Positions 7,942-15,836 of a stretch of 19,080 nt of DNA are shown here, in pieces; position 1 is the first letter of the stretch, and every line of letters begins with the position of its first letter. The stretch is taken from NCBI GenBank assembly GCA_002327255.1, contig DCUM01000014.1, positions 1 to 19,080 of the forward strand, in the 5' to 3' direction. The translations under genes and the position numbers were made by a program. This DNA comes from a bacterium UBA2214. GTDB lineage: Bacteria > Zhuqueibacterota > Zhuqueibacteria > Residuimicrobiales > Residuimicrobiaceae. The notes beneath the pieces were generated by a model. That model was not told the DNA's origin. It made no database searches and saw nothing but the letters and a program-made list of their open reading frames with translations.

Positions 7942-8033
7942 GTTGAAATTTTAATAAAGCCGGGCAGCATGGGTCCACCATAACTGCAATGGGTCAGGTG
8001 GCCTTGGGCCCGTTATAAAGCCTGCACATCAAT

Positions 8034-8059
8034 AAAAAGGGTGGGCCAAAGCCCACCCT
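8034..8059 (-). terminator. Intrinsic terminator on the minus strand
   Basis: A perfect 9-bp stem (8038-8046 with 8051-8059) closes a 4-nt loop. On the minus strand it is followed at once by TTTTTATT. This orientation ends transcripts coming from the yqhD-like gene, about 260 bp beyond that gene's stop, so that mRNA would carry a long 3' region. It has no T-run in the plus direction. Confidence 0.8.
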
Positions 8060-8064
8060 GCTTG

Positions 8065-8103
8065 TGGAGGCCGCAACTTTCACGGAAAACCCGGCAGCCT
8101 CCA
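8065..8103. other. Inverted repeat in the yqhD 3' region
   Basis: TGGAGGC (8065-8071) pairs with GCCTCCA (8097-8103) around a 25-nt loop, immediately before the terminator hairpin in the direction of minus-strand transcription. The function is unknown; it may be 3'-UTR structure. Confidence 0.4.
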
Positions 8104-8154
8104 GATCCAAAAAATATCGCACCCTTAAAATAGTCGGGCCCCACCGGAGAGGCT

Positions 8155-8180
8155 TTTATACAACCCCTTTATACAACCCC
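8155..8180. repeat. Perfect 13-bp tandem duplication
   Basis: The unit tttatacaacccc occurs twice in a row (8155-8167 and 8168-8180) in the non-coding stretch between the yqhD-like gene and its terminator. On the minus strand each unit contains GTTGTATAAA. It may be polymerase slippage or a small dispersed repeat. Confidence 0.85.
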
Positions 8181-8288
8181 GGGGTCGATCGGCCTCTTCA
8201 CCAGGTAATCGAACAGCCCAGGAAGCTCCGGGGACTCTTTCCCGGACGGAACGAAACAGGGCAATACGCACCCCCACCCGGGCTCCAT
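8169..8288 (-). CDS. Possible small ORF just after the yqhD-like gene
   Basis: On the minus strand an ATG at 8288 opens 39 codons (MEPGWGCVLPCFVPSGKESP and onward, ending RPIDPGVV) and stops inside the 13-bp tandem repeat. It lies in the same frame as the dehydrogenase, 27 nt past that gene's TGA. Its composition (Gly/Pro/Phe/Leu with charged residues) looks more protein-like than the other frames here. There is only a weak AGGTGG very close to the start and no family match that I know. It may be a small protein, a remnant or chance. Confidence 0.2.
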   Translation of the reverse strand: MEPGWGCVLPCFVPSGKESPELPGLFDYLVKRPIDPGVV

Positions 8289-8315
8289 CACCACCTGTTG
8301 CGTCCCGCGCCGCGC

Positions 8316-9464
8316 TCAGGCGCATAATCGCAGGATCGCCTCGACTTCCGCGGCGCCGATGTCCTTGCGTTCGCCGATGCGCCCGTCGCGCTCCTCGAGG
8401 ATGCGGCCGATGCTGTGAAAATCGCGGTCATCGATCCCATACTCGTGCAGCCGCGTCTTGACACCCAGGGAACGAAAGAAGGCCTCGGTCTTGTCGATGG
8501 CCTGCTCCACGGAAGACTCCGATTCCTCCAGCCCCCAAATCCGTGCTCCATATTGGATCAATTTTTCCATCTTTTGCACGCGTTGATGGCGCAGCAGCGC
8601 CGGAAAGACCACCGCCAGCGTCTGCGCGTGATCGAGGCCATGGAGCGCGGTGAGTTCGTGGCCGATGCCGTGAGTGGCCCAATCCTGCGGCACGCCGCAG
8701 CCGATGACGCCGTTCAACGCCTGGGTGGCGCACCACATGATGTTGGCGCGGTGTTCATAACTCTCCGGCACCGCCATGACGCGGGGTCCCTCCTGCAGCA
8801 GCGTCAGCAGAATGGCTTCGGCCTGGCGCTCCTGCAGCGCTGCCTGATTGGGAAACGTCAGATACTGTTCGAGCACATGCGCGTAGGCATCCACCACGCC
8901 ATTGGCGGTCTGGCGCGGCGACAGTGACAGGGTGGTCTCGGGGTCGAGCACGGAAAACAGCGGAAAGAGCAGCGGCGAGCCAAAGGCGAGTTTTTGCCGG
9001 GTCGATTCGCGCGAGATGACGGCGACGGAGTTCATCTCCGATCCCGTGGCCGGCAAGGTGAGCACCGCCGCCAGCGGAATAGCCGTCTTGATTTTGGCGT
9101 GCTTGCTGAGCAACTCCCAGGGATCGGCGTGCCGGTATGGCACCGCGGCACTGATGAATTTGCTGCCGTCGAGGACCGAGCCACCGCCCACCGCGAGGAG
9201 AAAATCGATCTTTTCGCGCCTGGCCAGTTCGACCGCCTGCATCAACGTTTCATAGCGCGGATTGGGTTCGATGCCGCCAAATTCGAGAACGCTCCGTTCC
9301 TTCAGGGCAGCGCTGACTTGCTCATAGACGCCATTCGTTTTAATGGAGCCGCCACCATAGGTGAGCAGGACGCGCGCCCCGGCGGGAATATGAGGCGCCA
9401 TTTTGGCGATCATGCCTTTGCCGAAGAGAATGCGAACGGGATTATGGTAAGTAAATGCGTACAT
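8316..9464 (-). CDS. yqhD: Iron-dependent alcohol dehydrogenase / aldehyde reductase, YqhD type
   Basis: This 382-aa group III (iron-containing) dehydrogenase would reduce aldehydes or oxidise alcohols with NADP(H) in the cytoplasm, often for fermentation or aldehyde detoxification. It follows E. coli YqhD closely along its length. It has RILFGKG at 11-17, the cofactor loop GGGSVLDG (93-100), TLPATGSE (136-143) and VPQDWATH (258-265). The metal ligands Asp192, His196, His265 and His279 have the same spacing as in YqhD. The frame extends four codons to 9476, but ATG 9464 has GGAG 6 nt upstream while 9476 has none. The T-run of the preceding gene's terminator ends only about 28 bp before this start, leaving little room for a separate promoter. 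Confidence 0.93.
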   Translation of the reverse strand: MYAFTYHNPVRILFGKGMIAKMAPHIPAGARVLLTYGGGSIKTNGVYEQVSAALKERSVLEFGGIEPNPRYETLMQAVELARREKIDFLLAVGGGSVLDGSKFISAAVPYRHADPWELLSKHAKIKTAIPLAAVLTLPATGSEMNSVAVISRESTRQKLAFGSPLLFPLFSVLDPETTLSLSPRQTANGVVDAYAHVLEQYLTFPNQAALQERQAEAILLTLLQEGPRVMAVPESYEHRANIMWCATQALNGVIGCGVPQDWATHGIGHELTALHGLDHAQTLAVVFPALLRHQRVQKMEKLIQYGARIWGLEESESSVEQAIDKTEAFFRSLGVKTRLHEYGIDDRDFHSIGRILEERDGRIGERKDIGAAEVEAILRLCA

Positions 9465-9492
9465 ATCCTTCTCCATGACAGGGGTTCGGAGT

Positions 9493-9526
9493 AAAAAAAA
9501 AGCGGCGTCGATGGAGCAGACGCCGC
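9493..9526 (-). terminator. Strong intrinsic terminator after the large secreted-protein gene
   Basis: An 8-bp GC-rich stem (9502-9509 with 9519-9526) and a 9-nt loop are followed on the minus strand by nine T residues (9501-9493). It starts about 20 bp after the secreted protein's stop codon and lies directly in front of the yqhD-like gene. Confidence 0.9.
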
Positions 9527-9547
9527 GCTGTATTTAGCGGAAAAATG

Positions 9548-12022
9548 CTATTGCACTTTGATCATTTTGCGCGTCAGCCGGGTCTCTGCTGTCGTGAGCA
9601 CGCAGAAATAGACGCCCGCGCCCGCGGCAGCGCCACGGTCGTCGAGGCCGTCCCAGACGATGCGATAATAACCCGCCTGCGCGGTTTCCGAGACCAGGGT
9701 CTTCACCCGGCGTCCGAGGAGATCATAGACGATGATATCCACCCGTTGCGCGCTGCCTTCCGGCACTTCATAGTGGATGGCCGTCGCCGGATTGAAGGGA
9801 TTGGGAAAGTTCTGTTGCAGCGCAAAGATTTTCGGCGCCAGGAAGGCGACGCTGATGGCTTCGGTCAAATGGCTCTGGCCGTCGGCATCGACCTGATTGA
9901 GGCGATAATTGATTTTGCCGGCCCGTCCCGGTTGATCCCTCCAGACATAGCGCGTTGGCTCCGCCGTGGTGCCCTGTCCTTCCAGGAAAGCCAGGGTTTG
10001 CCACGTCGATTCCGTCTCATGGCGGCGCTGAACTTCAAACCCGAGATTGTTGCTTTCGCTGGCAGTGTTCCATCGCAATTCGATAGTTTGATCGAACGCG
10101 CGGGCGGTAAAGCTGCTGAGCTCAACGGGGGTGGTGACACTGGTCGCCATGGCGATGGTCTGCGAGATGTTGCCCGCTTCGTCCTGGGCGATCAAACCAA
10201 ACCAGTATTGCCGTTCCCGGTTCAGATTGGAAACAGTAAACTGGATGGGATTTCCCGGCATCGCCAGCGGTGGCCCCGGATAGCTCAGCGTGGCGCGGTC
10301 CCACCATTTCCACAGGGAATCTGGATGGGGCTTTTCAGTACTGAAGCGCACCAGATAGGTGGTGACGGGATTGTCATAATCGTTATCGCCATCGTCTCCG
10401 ACGCCGCTCCAGGCGAGTTTGATGGAGGTATCGGTTCGCTGTGCGATCCTCAGATCTCTGATGACGCCCGGCCGGATTTTATCGTTGAACTGATGGGAAG
10501 ACGTGACCTGGAGAAAATCGCGGTATTGGTCAAACAGGTTCAGCAGTTGATCATAATTATAAGCGCCCGGCAGCGCATATTGCCGCATGGTCAGGTTGAT
10601 GGCCAAATTCGGGGGCAGATTTTCCTTTTGGTGCAGCTGCACCCCGTTGAGTCCGTACAAATTCCTGCCGTCTTCCGTATCCCTGTCCTGGTAGGGAATC
10701 TCCTGACCGGCCGGCAAATCGCCATGGACCGTGGGGCGGTTTCCGCGCAAATCAGCCATCATGAAGAGGGTTGTCTTTTTCAGAGGGCTGGCGGGATTGG
10801 CGGCATCGGGGACAATAGCCCACCAGTGCCTGCCCGGCCAATCGGTTGGCAAACTCAGATATCCGGGATTGCGATAGATGGTTTGATCACTGTTGCCATC
10901 GATCTTGAACCCTGCACGGCGTACAGTTTCATCGGCCAGCCGGGGTGTGAGATACCGCATGCCCAGTCCGTTGGTATTCATGACCGTGGCGAGAATGATG
11001 CGCGTATTTTTCAGCTTGCCGCCCTGGTCGGTCAAGCCTTTAATCGCATTTTCGAGCGGTACATCAAAGACATCATAGGGGACTTCATAATAATGGGGAT
11101 AGTATGTCAAACCGATTGAAAAGTCGTAATATTTTGGCCCGATGTCCGACAAGCCCAGATATTCATACCCTGATTTGACATCGAGCGTGAAGGTCAGTGT
11201 CATATAGTTCTTGCGGATGACGCGGATGGGGCCGGCCAGAGATTTGACTTTGCTGAAATTGACCTTGAGGGTCAAGTCGCCGATGGTCACGGGCTGTCCC
11301 AATATATCCGCCTTGACCGCATACGACTTGTTCCAGTTTTCTTTTATCTCCAGAGTGAGGTCTTTGGCGATGCTGTGGGAAGCAGTCGTGTAAATGCGCA
11401 GCCGCAGGCGATCGAGAATATTTTGTTGATCTCCCCCGGCACTGGCGGGAATATACAAGGTATCCGGAAGACCGCTGGCTCTGGAATAATTATGCCCGAT
11501 ATGATAGGTGCTTCCGCTGACGCCGTCGTTCACATACTGCATGTACGATCTCCTGCTCAGCGGCAAAAAAGGCGACCAGAATAAATAGACATACCCTTCC
11601 AGGCCGGTGCGCGCGTCATAGAGCCGGATTTCGTAGCGGGCATGGTTTTTGGATGTGACCTCATTGGGCCATTCCTGATCCGATGGCGCCCTGCCGCCGG
11701 CATCCTGAGCGCTGAAGACGATTTCGTCGTTGACATCGAGAACGCCGTTTTTAAAGATGTTGAAATAGGCCGTGTCACTGCTGCCCGTTCTCTCATCGAC
11801 CTGGAACGGAATGGCTTCCCAGGTGGTGCCATTGGCAAAACGACACAGGCGCAAACTCGCTACATCCTTATCCAGCAGCTTGGCGAAATGATCGCCGCGA
11901 AGCACCACCACATCCATGTCCCGGTTCAAGTCCTGCGCCATAAGCACTGTGCCCCAGACAGTGAGCAGAAACGCTATCCGGGGCACGACTATTCGGAACC
12001 ATCGTGTAAAAAAAGATGGCAT
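9548..12022 (-). CDS. Large secreted protein with fibronectin III-like and T9SS sorting domains
   Basis: This is an 824-aa exported protein of unknown function. Residues 1-29 are a signal peptide (cleavage likely after LMA before Q30). The N-terminal half (about 35-510) is a beta-rich region with recognisable blocks (IPFQVDER at 71-78, DEIVFSAQDAGGRAP at 99-113, then YEIRLYD); I know no function for it. A fibronectin III-like domain follows (about 512-632), then a beta domain typical of T9SS cargo (about 635-727, LRWNTASESNNLGFEV). The last 96 residues are the sorting module (NFPNPFNPATAIHYEVPE, VYDLLGR, final RKMIKVQ). The frame starts at GTG 12037, but ATG 12022 has AAAGGAAG just upstream and is the better start. 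It lies 35 bp after the STAS gene and ends at a strong terminator. Confidence 0.85.
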   Translation of the reverse strand: MPSFFTRWFRIVVPRIAFLLTVWGTVLMAQDLNRDMDVVVLRGDHFAKLLDKDVASLRLCRFANGTTWEAIPFQVDERTGSSDTAYFNIFKNGVLDVNDEIVFSAQDAGGRAPSDQEWPNEVTSKNHARYEIRLYDARTGLEGYVYLFWSPFLPLSRRSYMQYVNDGVSGSTYHIGHNYSRASGLPDTLYIPASAGGDQQNILDRLRLRIYTTASHSIAKDLTLEIKENWNKSYAVKADILGQPVTIGDLTLKVNFSKVKSLAGPIRVIRKNYMTLTFTLDVKSGYEYLGLSDIGPKYYDFSIGLTYYPHYYEVPYDVFDVPLENAIKGLTDQGGKLKNTRIILATVMNTNGLGMRYLTPRLADETVRRAGFKIDGNSDQTIYRNPGYLSLPTDWPGRHWWAIVPDAANPASPLKKTTLFMMADLRGNRPTVHGDLPAGQEIPYQDRDTEDGRNLYGLNGVQLHQKENLPPNLAINLTMRQYALPGAYNYDQLLNLFDQYRDFLQVTSSHQFNDKIRPGVIRDLRIAQRTDTSIKLAWSGVGDDGDNDYDNPVTTYLVRFSTEKPHPDSLWKWWDRATLSYPGPPLAMPGNPIQFTVSNLNRERQYWFGLIAQDEAGNISQTIAMATSVTTPVELSSFTARAFDQTIELRWNTASESNNLGFEVQRRHETESTWQTLAFLEGQGTTAEPTRYVWRDQPGRAGKINYRLNQVDADGQSHLTEAISVAFLAPKIFALQQNFPNPFNPATAIHYEVPEGSAQRVDIIVYDLLGRRVKTLVSETAQAGYYRIVWDGLDDRGAAAGAGVYFCVLTTAETRLTRKMIKVQ

Positions 12023-12057
12023 GATTCTTCCTTTCACAACACCACAAACTACAAAAA

Positions 12058-12399
12058 CTACTTTTTGAACGCGGCTACTGCTTCATCCACCGTTTCAAAA
12101 GTATCAAAAATAGTCACCAGCTTGGTGATGACGAACAAGCTTTCGACTTTTTCGGTGATATTCGCCAATTTGAGGTCGCCACCGGCATTGCGCAGCGAGG
12201 TCATGGCACCCATCATGGCGCCCAATCCCGTGCTGTTCATCCAGGAAACTCTGCCGACATCGGCCACCACTTTTTTGGCGCCATTGGCGATCAACTCTTT
12301 GACTTTGGCGTGAATTTCAGAGGTCTCATCGCCCCCCATCAATTTACCCTTCAGTTCCAGAACGGCTACATCGCCGCGCATTTGCTCTTTCAGTGCCAT
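12058..12399 (-). CDS. STAS-domain protein, anti-sigma-factor antagonist type
   Basis: This 113-aa single-domain cytoplasmic protein resembles SpoIIAA/RsbV. In that family the STAS protein binds a partner kinase (anti-sigma factor) when unphosphorylated and is switched off by phosphorylation of a serine. The typical elements are present: VAVLELKGKLMGGDE at 11-25, a KKVVADVGRVSWMNSTGLG block with Ser56 at the phosphorylation position, and a C-terminal helix (FETVDEAVAAF). The frame begins at GTG 12411, but that GTG lies within the ribosome binding site (GGAGG, 5 nt before ATG 12399). No RsbW-like kinase, PP2C phosphatase or sigma factor is encoded in the window. It has its own candidate promoter and is followed 35 bp later by the secreted protein, perhaps co-transcribed. 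Confidence 0.9.
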   Translation of the reverse strand: MALKEQMRGDVAVLELKGKLMGGDETSEIHAKVKELIANGAKKVVADVGRVSWMNSTGLGAMMGAMTSLRNAGGDLKLANITEKVESLFVITKLVTIFDTFETVDEAVAAFKK

Positions 12400-12442
12400 A
12401 TTTTCCTCCACGGTGAAAATGGTCTTGGGTTATCTATCTCAA

Positions 12443-12474
12443 CAAAGATACTCTTTTTTCCAATATAATGCAAT
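12443..12474 (-). promoter_or_regulatory. Candidate Bacteroidota-type promoter for the STAS gene
   Basis: On the minus strand ATTG (12474-12471) is followed after 20 nt by TATCTTTG (12450-12443). This is a full match to the Bacteroidota -7 element TAnnTTTG and a 3 of 4 match to the -33 element. The start site would be near 12436, with a leader of about 37 nt. It lies between the stop of the upstream hypothetical gene and the STAS start. Confidence 0.45.
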
Positions 12475-12475
12475 G

Positions 12476-13195
12476 TCAATTTTCATACTTATGCAGCATT
12501 GCGCGCGCCGTCTCATTCAGCGGATTCACGCGCAGCGCTTCCTGAAGGCATTTTTTGCCACTCTCGATCCAGCCGCTGTTCAAACAGAACTCCGCCGCCT
12601 GAAGGTAGCCACGGTCTGTCTGCCCCCCATGCATTTCGTGAAACAGCAGGTCCAATTCTTCGCCCATCACATAGCGGACATAATGCTCATTTTTAATCAG
12701 ATAGTGCAAAAGAACCACATTATCCTTGTAATTTTTAAACAATTGCCTGATCAACGCCATTCCCTCTTCAAAGAGATGCCTCATTTTGACGAGATAGCTG
12801 TCCAGACTCGACTGATTGTTGATGGTATCGGTGGCCGTATCGGAATATTGCTCGACCACATAGGCCAGTTCCCGTGCAACCATCGCTTTGTGAAAGAGCA
12901 ATCCGACATTGTTGATCAACTCGATCTCTTTTTCATCAGGCAGCAGACGTTCACTATCCAGACGGCTCTCTGCACGTGTAGCGGCGGCCCTTTTGAAGAG
13001 CAGATGCATATCTTCCTTGATAATGAAGAGCACTTCGGAGAGCTTTAATAACTTGTGAAAAGAAACCATGGTGCCTGCCTGGCGTTCACGATCGATGTTG
13101 ACGAACATATTTTTGCTGCGAAAATAGGTGACCAGGATTTTTTTGATCATCCATTGTTTATTCATGGCCAAAAAAGGATTCATGTCCTCAGCCAT
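12476..13195 (-). CDS. Hypothetical helical protein with a TPR-like C-terminus
   Basis: I do not recognise this 239-aa protein. It has no signal peptide or membrane span and looks almost wholly alpha-helical. Residues about 195-239 (YLQAAEFCLNSGWIESGKKC, then LQEALRVNPLNETARAML) resemble a tetratricopeptide repeat, which suggests protein binding. The central part (50-190) has many Leu, His and Lys residues and reads as long helices. ATG 13195 has AAGGAG about 8 nt upstream, so the start is good. It follows the M14 peptidase by 80 bp and precedes the STAS gene by 76 bp. It may act with the STAS protein, but that rests on adjacency alone. Confidence 0.8.
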   Translation of the reverse strand: MAEDMNPFLAMNKQWMIKKILVTYFRSKNMFVNIDRERQAGTMVSFHKLLKLSEVLFIIKEDMHLLFKRAAATRAESRLDSERLLPDEKEIELINNVGLLFHKAMVARELAYVVEQYSDTATDTINNQSSLDSYLVKMRHLFEEGMALIRQLFKNYKDNVVLLHYLIKNEHYVRYVMGEELDLLFHEMHGGQTDRGYLQAAEFCLNSGWIESGKKCLQEALRVNPLNETARAMLHKYEN

Positions 13196-13275
13196 ATCCC
13201 GGGCTCCTTTTCATCAAAATCTGCAATATATAAAGAAAACAGCGAAGAAACCGGAAAAAATTCCCATCGCATCGC

Positions 13276-15828
13276 TCAGGGACAGGCACTCTCTGTCGCC
13301 GTACTGAGATAAATGCCGTTGAAGAGCAGCTTGAAAGTGGCCCGCGTCTGCCCTCTGAATTGCGGCCGGAAGCCATAGAGGATGATCCGTCCCGAACCTT
13401 TTCTGACTTGTGCAAGAGCGGCGCGTCCGGTCAGAGAAGCCTCCCCCCTGGCAAAACCATCGACGAGCAAATCCTCCGCCGGGTAGATGAGGGCCGCTTC
13501 ACCGGATTCGACCACAAAGGCGGGACTGTCATCGATAAACAGCGCCGGATCTGAAGGCACGCCATAACCGAACGGCGTATTAGGCGCGAGGGTTGTTCGC
13601 AAGAACGCGCCCGGCACATAGAAGTGGCGGCGTGGCATCTCTGCAGTCACGTTGCGTATGGGCAAACCCCAATGGGCGATGGGCAGAATGCACGCCTGAT
13701 TCAAAGCGATGAGGGCCCCGCCTTCCTCTATGAACCGGGCCAGCTCATTCATCCCTTCCTTGCCGATTCCACCGCAAAACATATCGGGCATTTCCCCGGA
13801 TCTGGCGCCTTCGAGAAGCCGCTCGGCGCTCTGTGAAGGCAAAATGATCACATCAAACTGGCGCCTCAAATCACCTCGTTGAATCATGTGGTTGAGAAGC
13901 CGCTCATATCTGAATTCAAAGGATTCAAGGACAAAGCGGGTCCAACCCTCGTCGGCATCGGCCAGAAAGCTGTTATAAAGACCGATGCGCGGTGCCGCCA
14001 GCCGCCAGGCAACCTGAGGTGTCCGAAACCGCGCCGCTGCGAACCGCACCTGATAGACCCGGGCGAGATCACGCAGCAGCGCCTGGGAATCACTCTTGAC
14101 CCATACGGTACCCGCCGGCCACGTTTCGGTGGCCGTACGCACCGCCTCTTTGAGCCAGTAGACCGGTACGCCGGCGGCGAGCAAACGATTCACCGCCTTG
14201 ACCGCAGCCAGATTGCGGTAATCGAGAAAATAACCCTCGTGATCAGGGAGTTGGTTAACCACTCCCTCGGGCGCTTTGATGGCTGTGAGCTTTTCATACT
14301 CCCCATAGATTTCGCCGGCGCCCTCAAGCACCTTGACGCCGAAAGAAACGGCCAGATTGTAGGTGCTGACGTCGTACGGTGCATCAAGATCGTCCGTCAG
14401 AGCACCGCCATAGATGCGTTTTGCCAGAATGCTCCTGGCATAGGCGCCATAGGGTTGTGCGACGGGGATGAGAAAGGTTCCTTCGGGATAGAGGGTGCCG
14501 GAGACCGCCACTTTTCCCCGGGCACGATGGATCTCCACCTGACCCGCCTGCACGGTGCGTAACAATTCATGGAGGTTGTGAATATCCGCTTGCCGGGGTG
14601 GTATGATGAACACGTCATTGCCCGCACGCTCAGCGGCTGCCCCGCGCAACACCGCATGCGAGCGCTTTAACCAGTCTGAGCGGTTGACAGCCGCATGACG
14701 GAGAACCGCCCAGCTCGCGCGCAGCGCATAGTTGCTGATGTCCGCCAGACGCCATACACCCCCACGCCAGGGCATGGCGAGATTGGCGGAACGCTGCAGG
14801 GGGTTGCCCGATTCACTCTTGCGCAGACTTTCCGGATGGATGTGAACGGGTGTCGCCAACTGAGCCGAAGCGATTTCACCCAGAAAGCGGATGCCGCCAT
14901 GATAAAATACATAGGCGCGGCTTGGCGCATAGGCATCGAAGCCATCTTGATGGATGATACCTGCAAGACCCTGTGCCGTCATCTCGGCAGCCACGGCAGT
15001 GCCCAGTGCGGCCGTTTGCGACTGGAGAATGGGGGGGATATTTTCATCATAGGGATCTGCATAGGGAGGCAGGAACATGCGCGCGCCGTAGTACCCCATC
15101 TGGTGCAGATCAAAGACGATGTGGGGACGCCAGACATTGTAAACCTTCTCCACCGTGGTGCGCGTCTCTTTCTGACTGAGCAGAATCCAATCGCGATTGA
15201 TATCATGACCGCAGTAATAATGCTCGAGAAACGGGAACGGCCCGCCCGCGAAAGGCGTATCGCGGAACTTTTTGTACCACTCACAAATCAAATCAAGGCC
15301 ATCCGGATTATGCGTGGGAATCAGCAGCAGGACGACCTGATTGAGGATTTCCTGTGCTTCCGGAGTTTGCTCGCTCACCAGCCGGTAAGCGAGTTCGAGC
15401 GACATCTGCGAAGGTCCGACTTCACGGGGATGTATCGAACAATTGATGGAGACGATGGCTTTCGCCTCTTTCATGAGACGACGCGCCTGCGCCTCTGGCA
15501 GATTCCGTGGATCGGCAAGCTCTCCCTGCAAGGCGATGAGATGATTCATGTTTTGCAGATTTTCGGGTGCGGATATCAGCGCCATCCAGAATGGCCGGCC
15601 CAGGGTCGATTTACCCAGGGTTTGCACCTGGAGACGCGGGCTGGAACGGTCGAGGAGTTGAAAATAGGCCAGGATCGTTGCCGCATCCAGCAAACGGAAA
15701 TCTTCACCCGGTTTGAAACCGAGATAACTCTGCGGAGAAGGGATTTCCGCAGCAGCTGTCTGGGTGATCGCGCAAACCGGAATCCCCAGACAGCCTGACA
15801 GGAATAATAACAAGAGAATTCGACGCAT
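13276..15828 (-). CDS. Secreted M14-family zinc carboxypeptidase with amidotransferase-like C-terminal domain
   Basis: This 850-aa exported metallopeptidase has a signal peptide in residues 1-20 (or to about 27). The M14 catalytic domain (about 40-330) has zinc ligands His133 and Glu136 (SIHPREVG) and His242 (FDLHQMG). It also has THNPDG at 172-177, HDINRDW at 208-214, and a candidate catalytic Glu318 (GIRFLGEIAS). A long middle region is followed by a class I glutamine-amidotransferase-like fold (about 614-840: RIGLYNS, FDVIILPSQS, FIEEGGALIALN, then IILYGFRPQFRGQ). This combination is seen in large M14 peptidases of FCB bacteria. The frame opens at 15906 inside the GIY-YIG gene; ATG 15828, 8 bp after that gene's stop, starts the signal peptide. 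It probably degrades peptides outside the cytoplasm for nutrition. Confidence 0.9.
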   Translation of the reverse strand: MRRILLLLFLSGCLGIPVCAITQTAAAEIPSPQSYLGFKPGEDFRLLDAATILAYFQLLDRSSPRLQVQTLGKSTLGRPFWMALISAPENLQNMNHLIALQGELADPRNLPEAQARRLMKEAKAIVSINCSIHPREVGPSQMSLELAYRLVSEQTPEAQEILNQVVLLLIPTHNPDGLDLICEWYKKFRDTPFAGGPFPFLEHYYCGHDINRDWILLSQKETRTTVEKVYNVWRPHIVFDLHQMGYYGARMFLPPYADPYDENIPPILQSQTAALGTAVAAEMTAQGLAGIIHQDGFDAYAPSRAYVFYHGGIRFLGEIASAQLATPVHIHPESLRKSESGNPLQRSANLAMPWRGGVWRLADISNYALRASWAVLRHAAVNRSDWLKRSHAVLRGAAAERAGNDVFIIPPRQADIHNLHELLRTVQAGQVEIHRARGKVAVSGTLYPEGTFLIPVAQPYGAYARSILAKRIYGGALTDDLDAPYDVSTYNLAVSFGVKVLEGAGEIYGEYEKLTAIKAPEGVVNQLPDHEGYFLDYRNLAAVKAVNRLLAAGVPVYWLKEAVRTATETWPAGTVWVKSDSQALLRDLARVYQVRFAAARFRTPQVAWRLAAPRIGLYNSFLADADEGWTRFVLESFEFRYERLLNHMIQRGDLRRQFDVIILPSQSAERLLEGARSGEMPDMFCGGIGKEGMNELARFIEEGGALIALNQACILPIAHWGLPIRNVTAEMPRRHFYVPGAFLRTTLAPNTPFGYGVPSDPALFIDDSPAFVVESGEAALIYPAEDLLVDGFARGEASLTGRAALAQVRKGSGRIILYGFRPQFRGQTRATFKLLFNGIYLSTATESACP

Positions 15829-15836
15829 TGAAGTGT

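Noticed and set aside
8125..8325. Minus-strand 66-codon ORF and plus-strand 87-codon ORF (8064-8327) across the yqhD 3' region
   Set aside because: Neither has a ribosome binding site or motif. They cross a terminator-proximal hairpin and the 13-bp tandem repeat.
9545..11119. Long plus-strand open frame (524 codons) opposite the secreted-protein gene
   Set aside because: It is wholly antisense to a gene with clear signal peptide, domain and sorting motifs. It has no recognisable motif of its own; GC-rich codon use commonly keeps this frame open.
13196..13275. Promoter before the 239-aa hypothetical gene (TATATTGC on the minus strand)
   Set aside because: No matching -33 element lies at 19-21 nt, so I could not support it to the level of the other three; the gene may be transcribed from upstream.
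14695..15798. Plus-strand open frame (367 codons) opposite the M14 peptidase
   Set aside because: It is antisense to the zinc-binding domain and has no motif.
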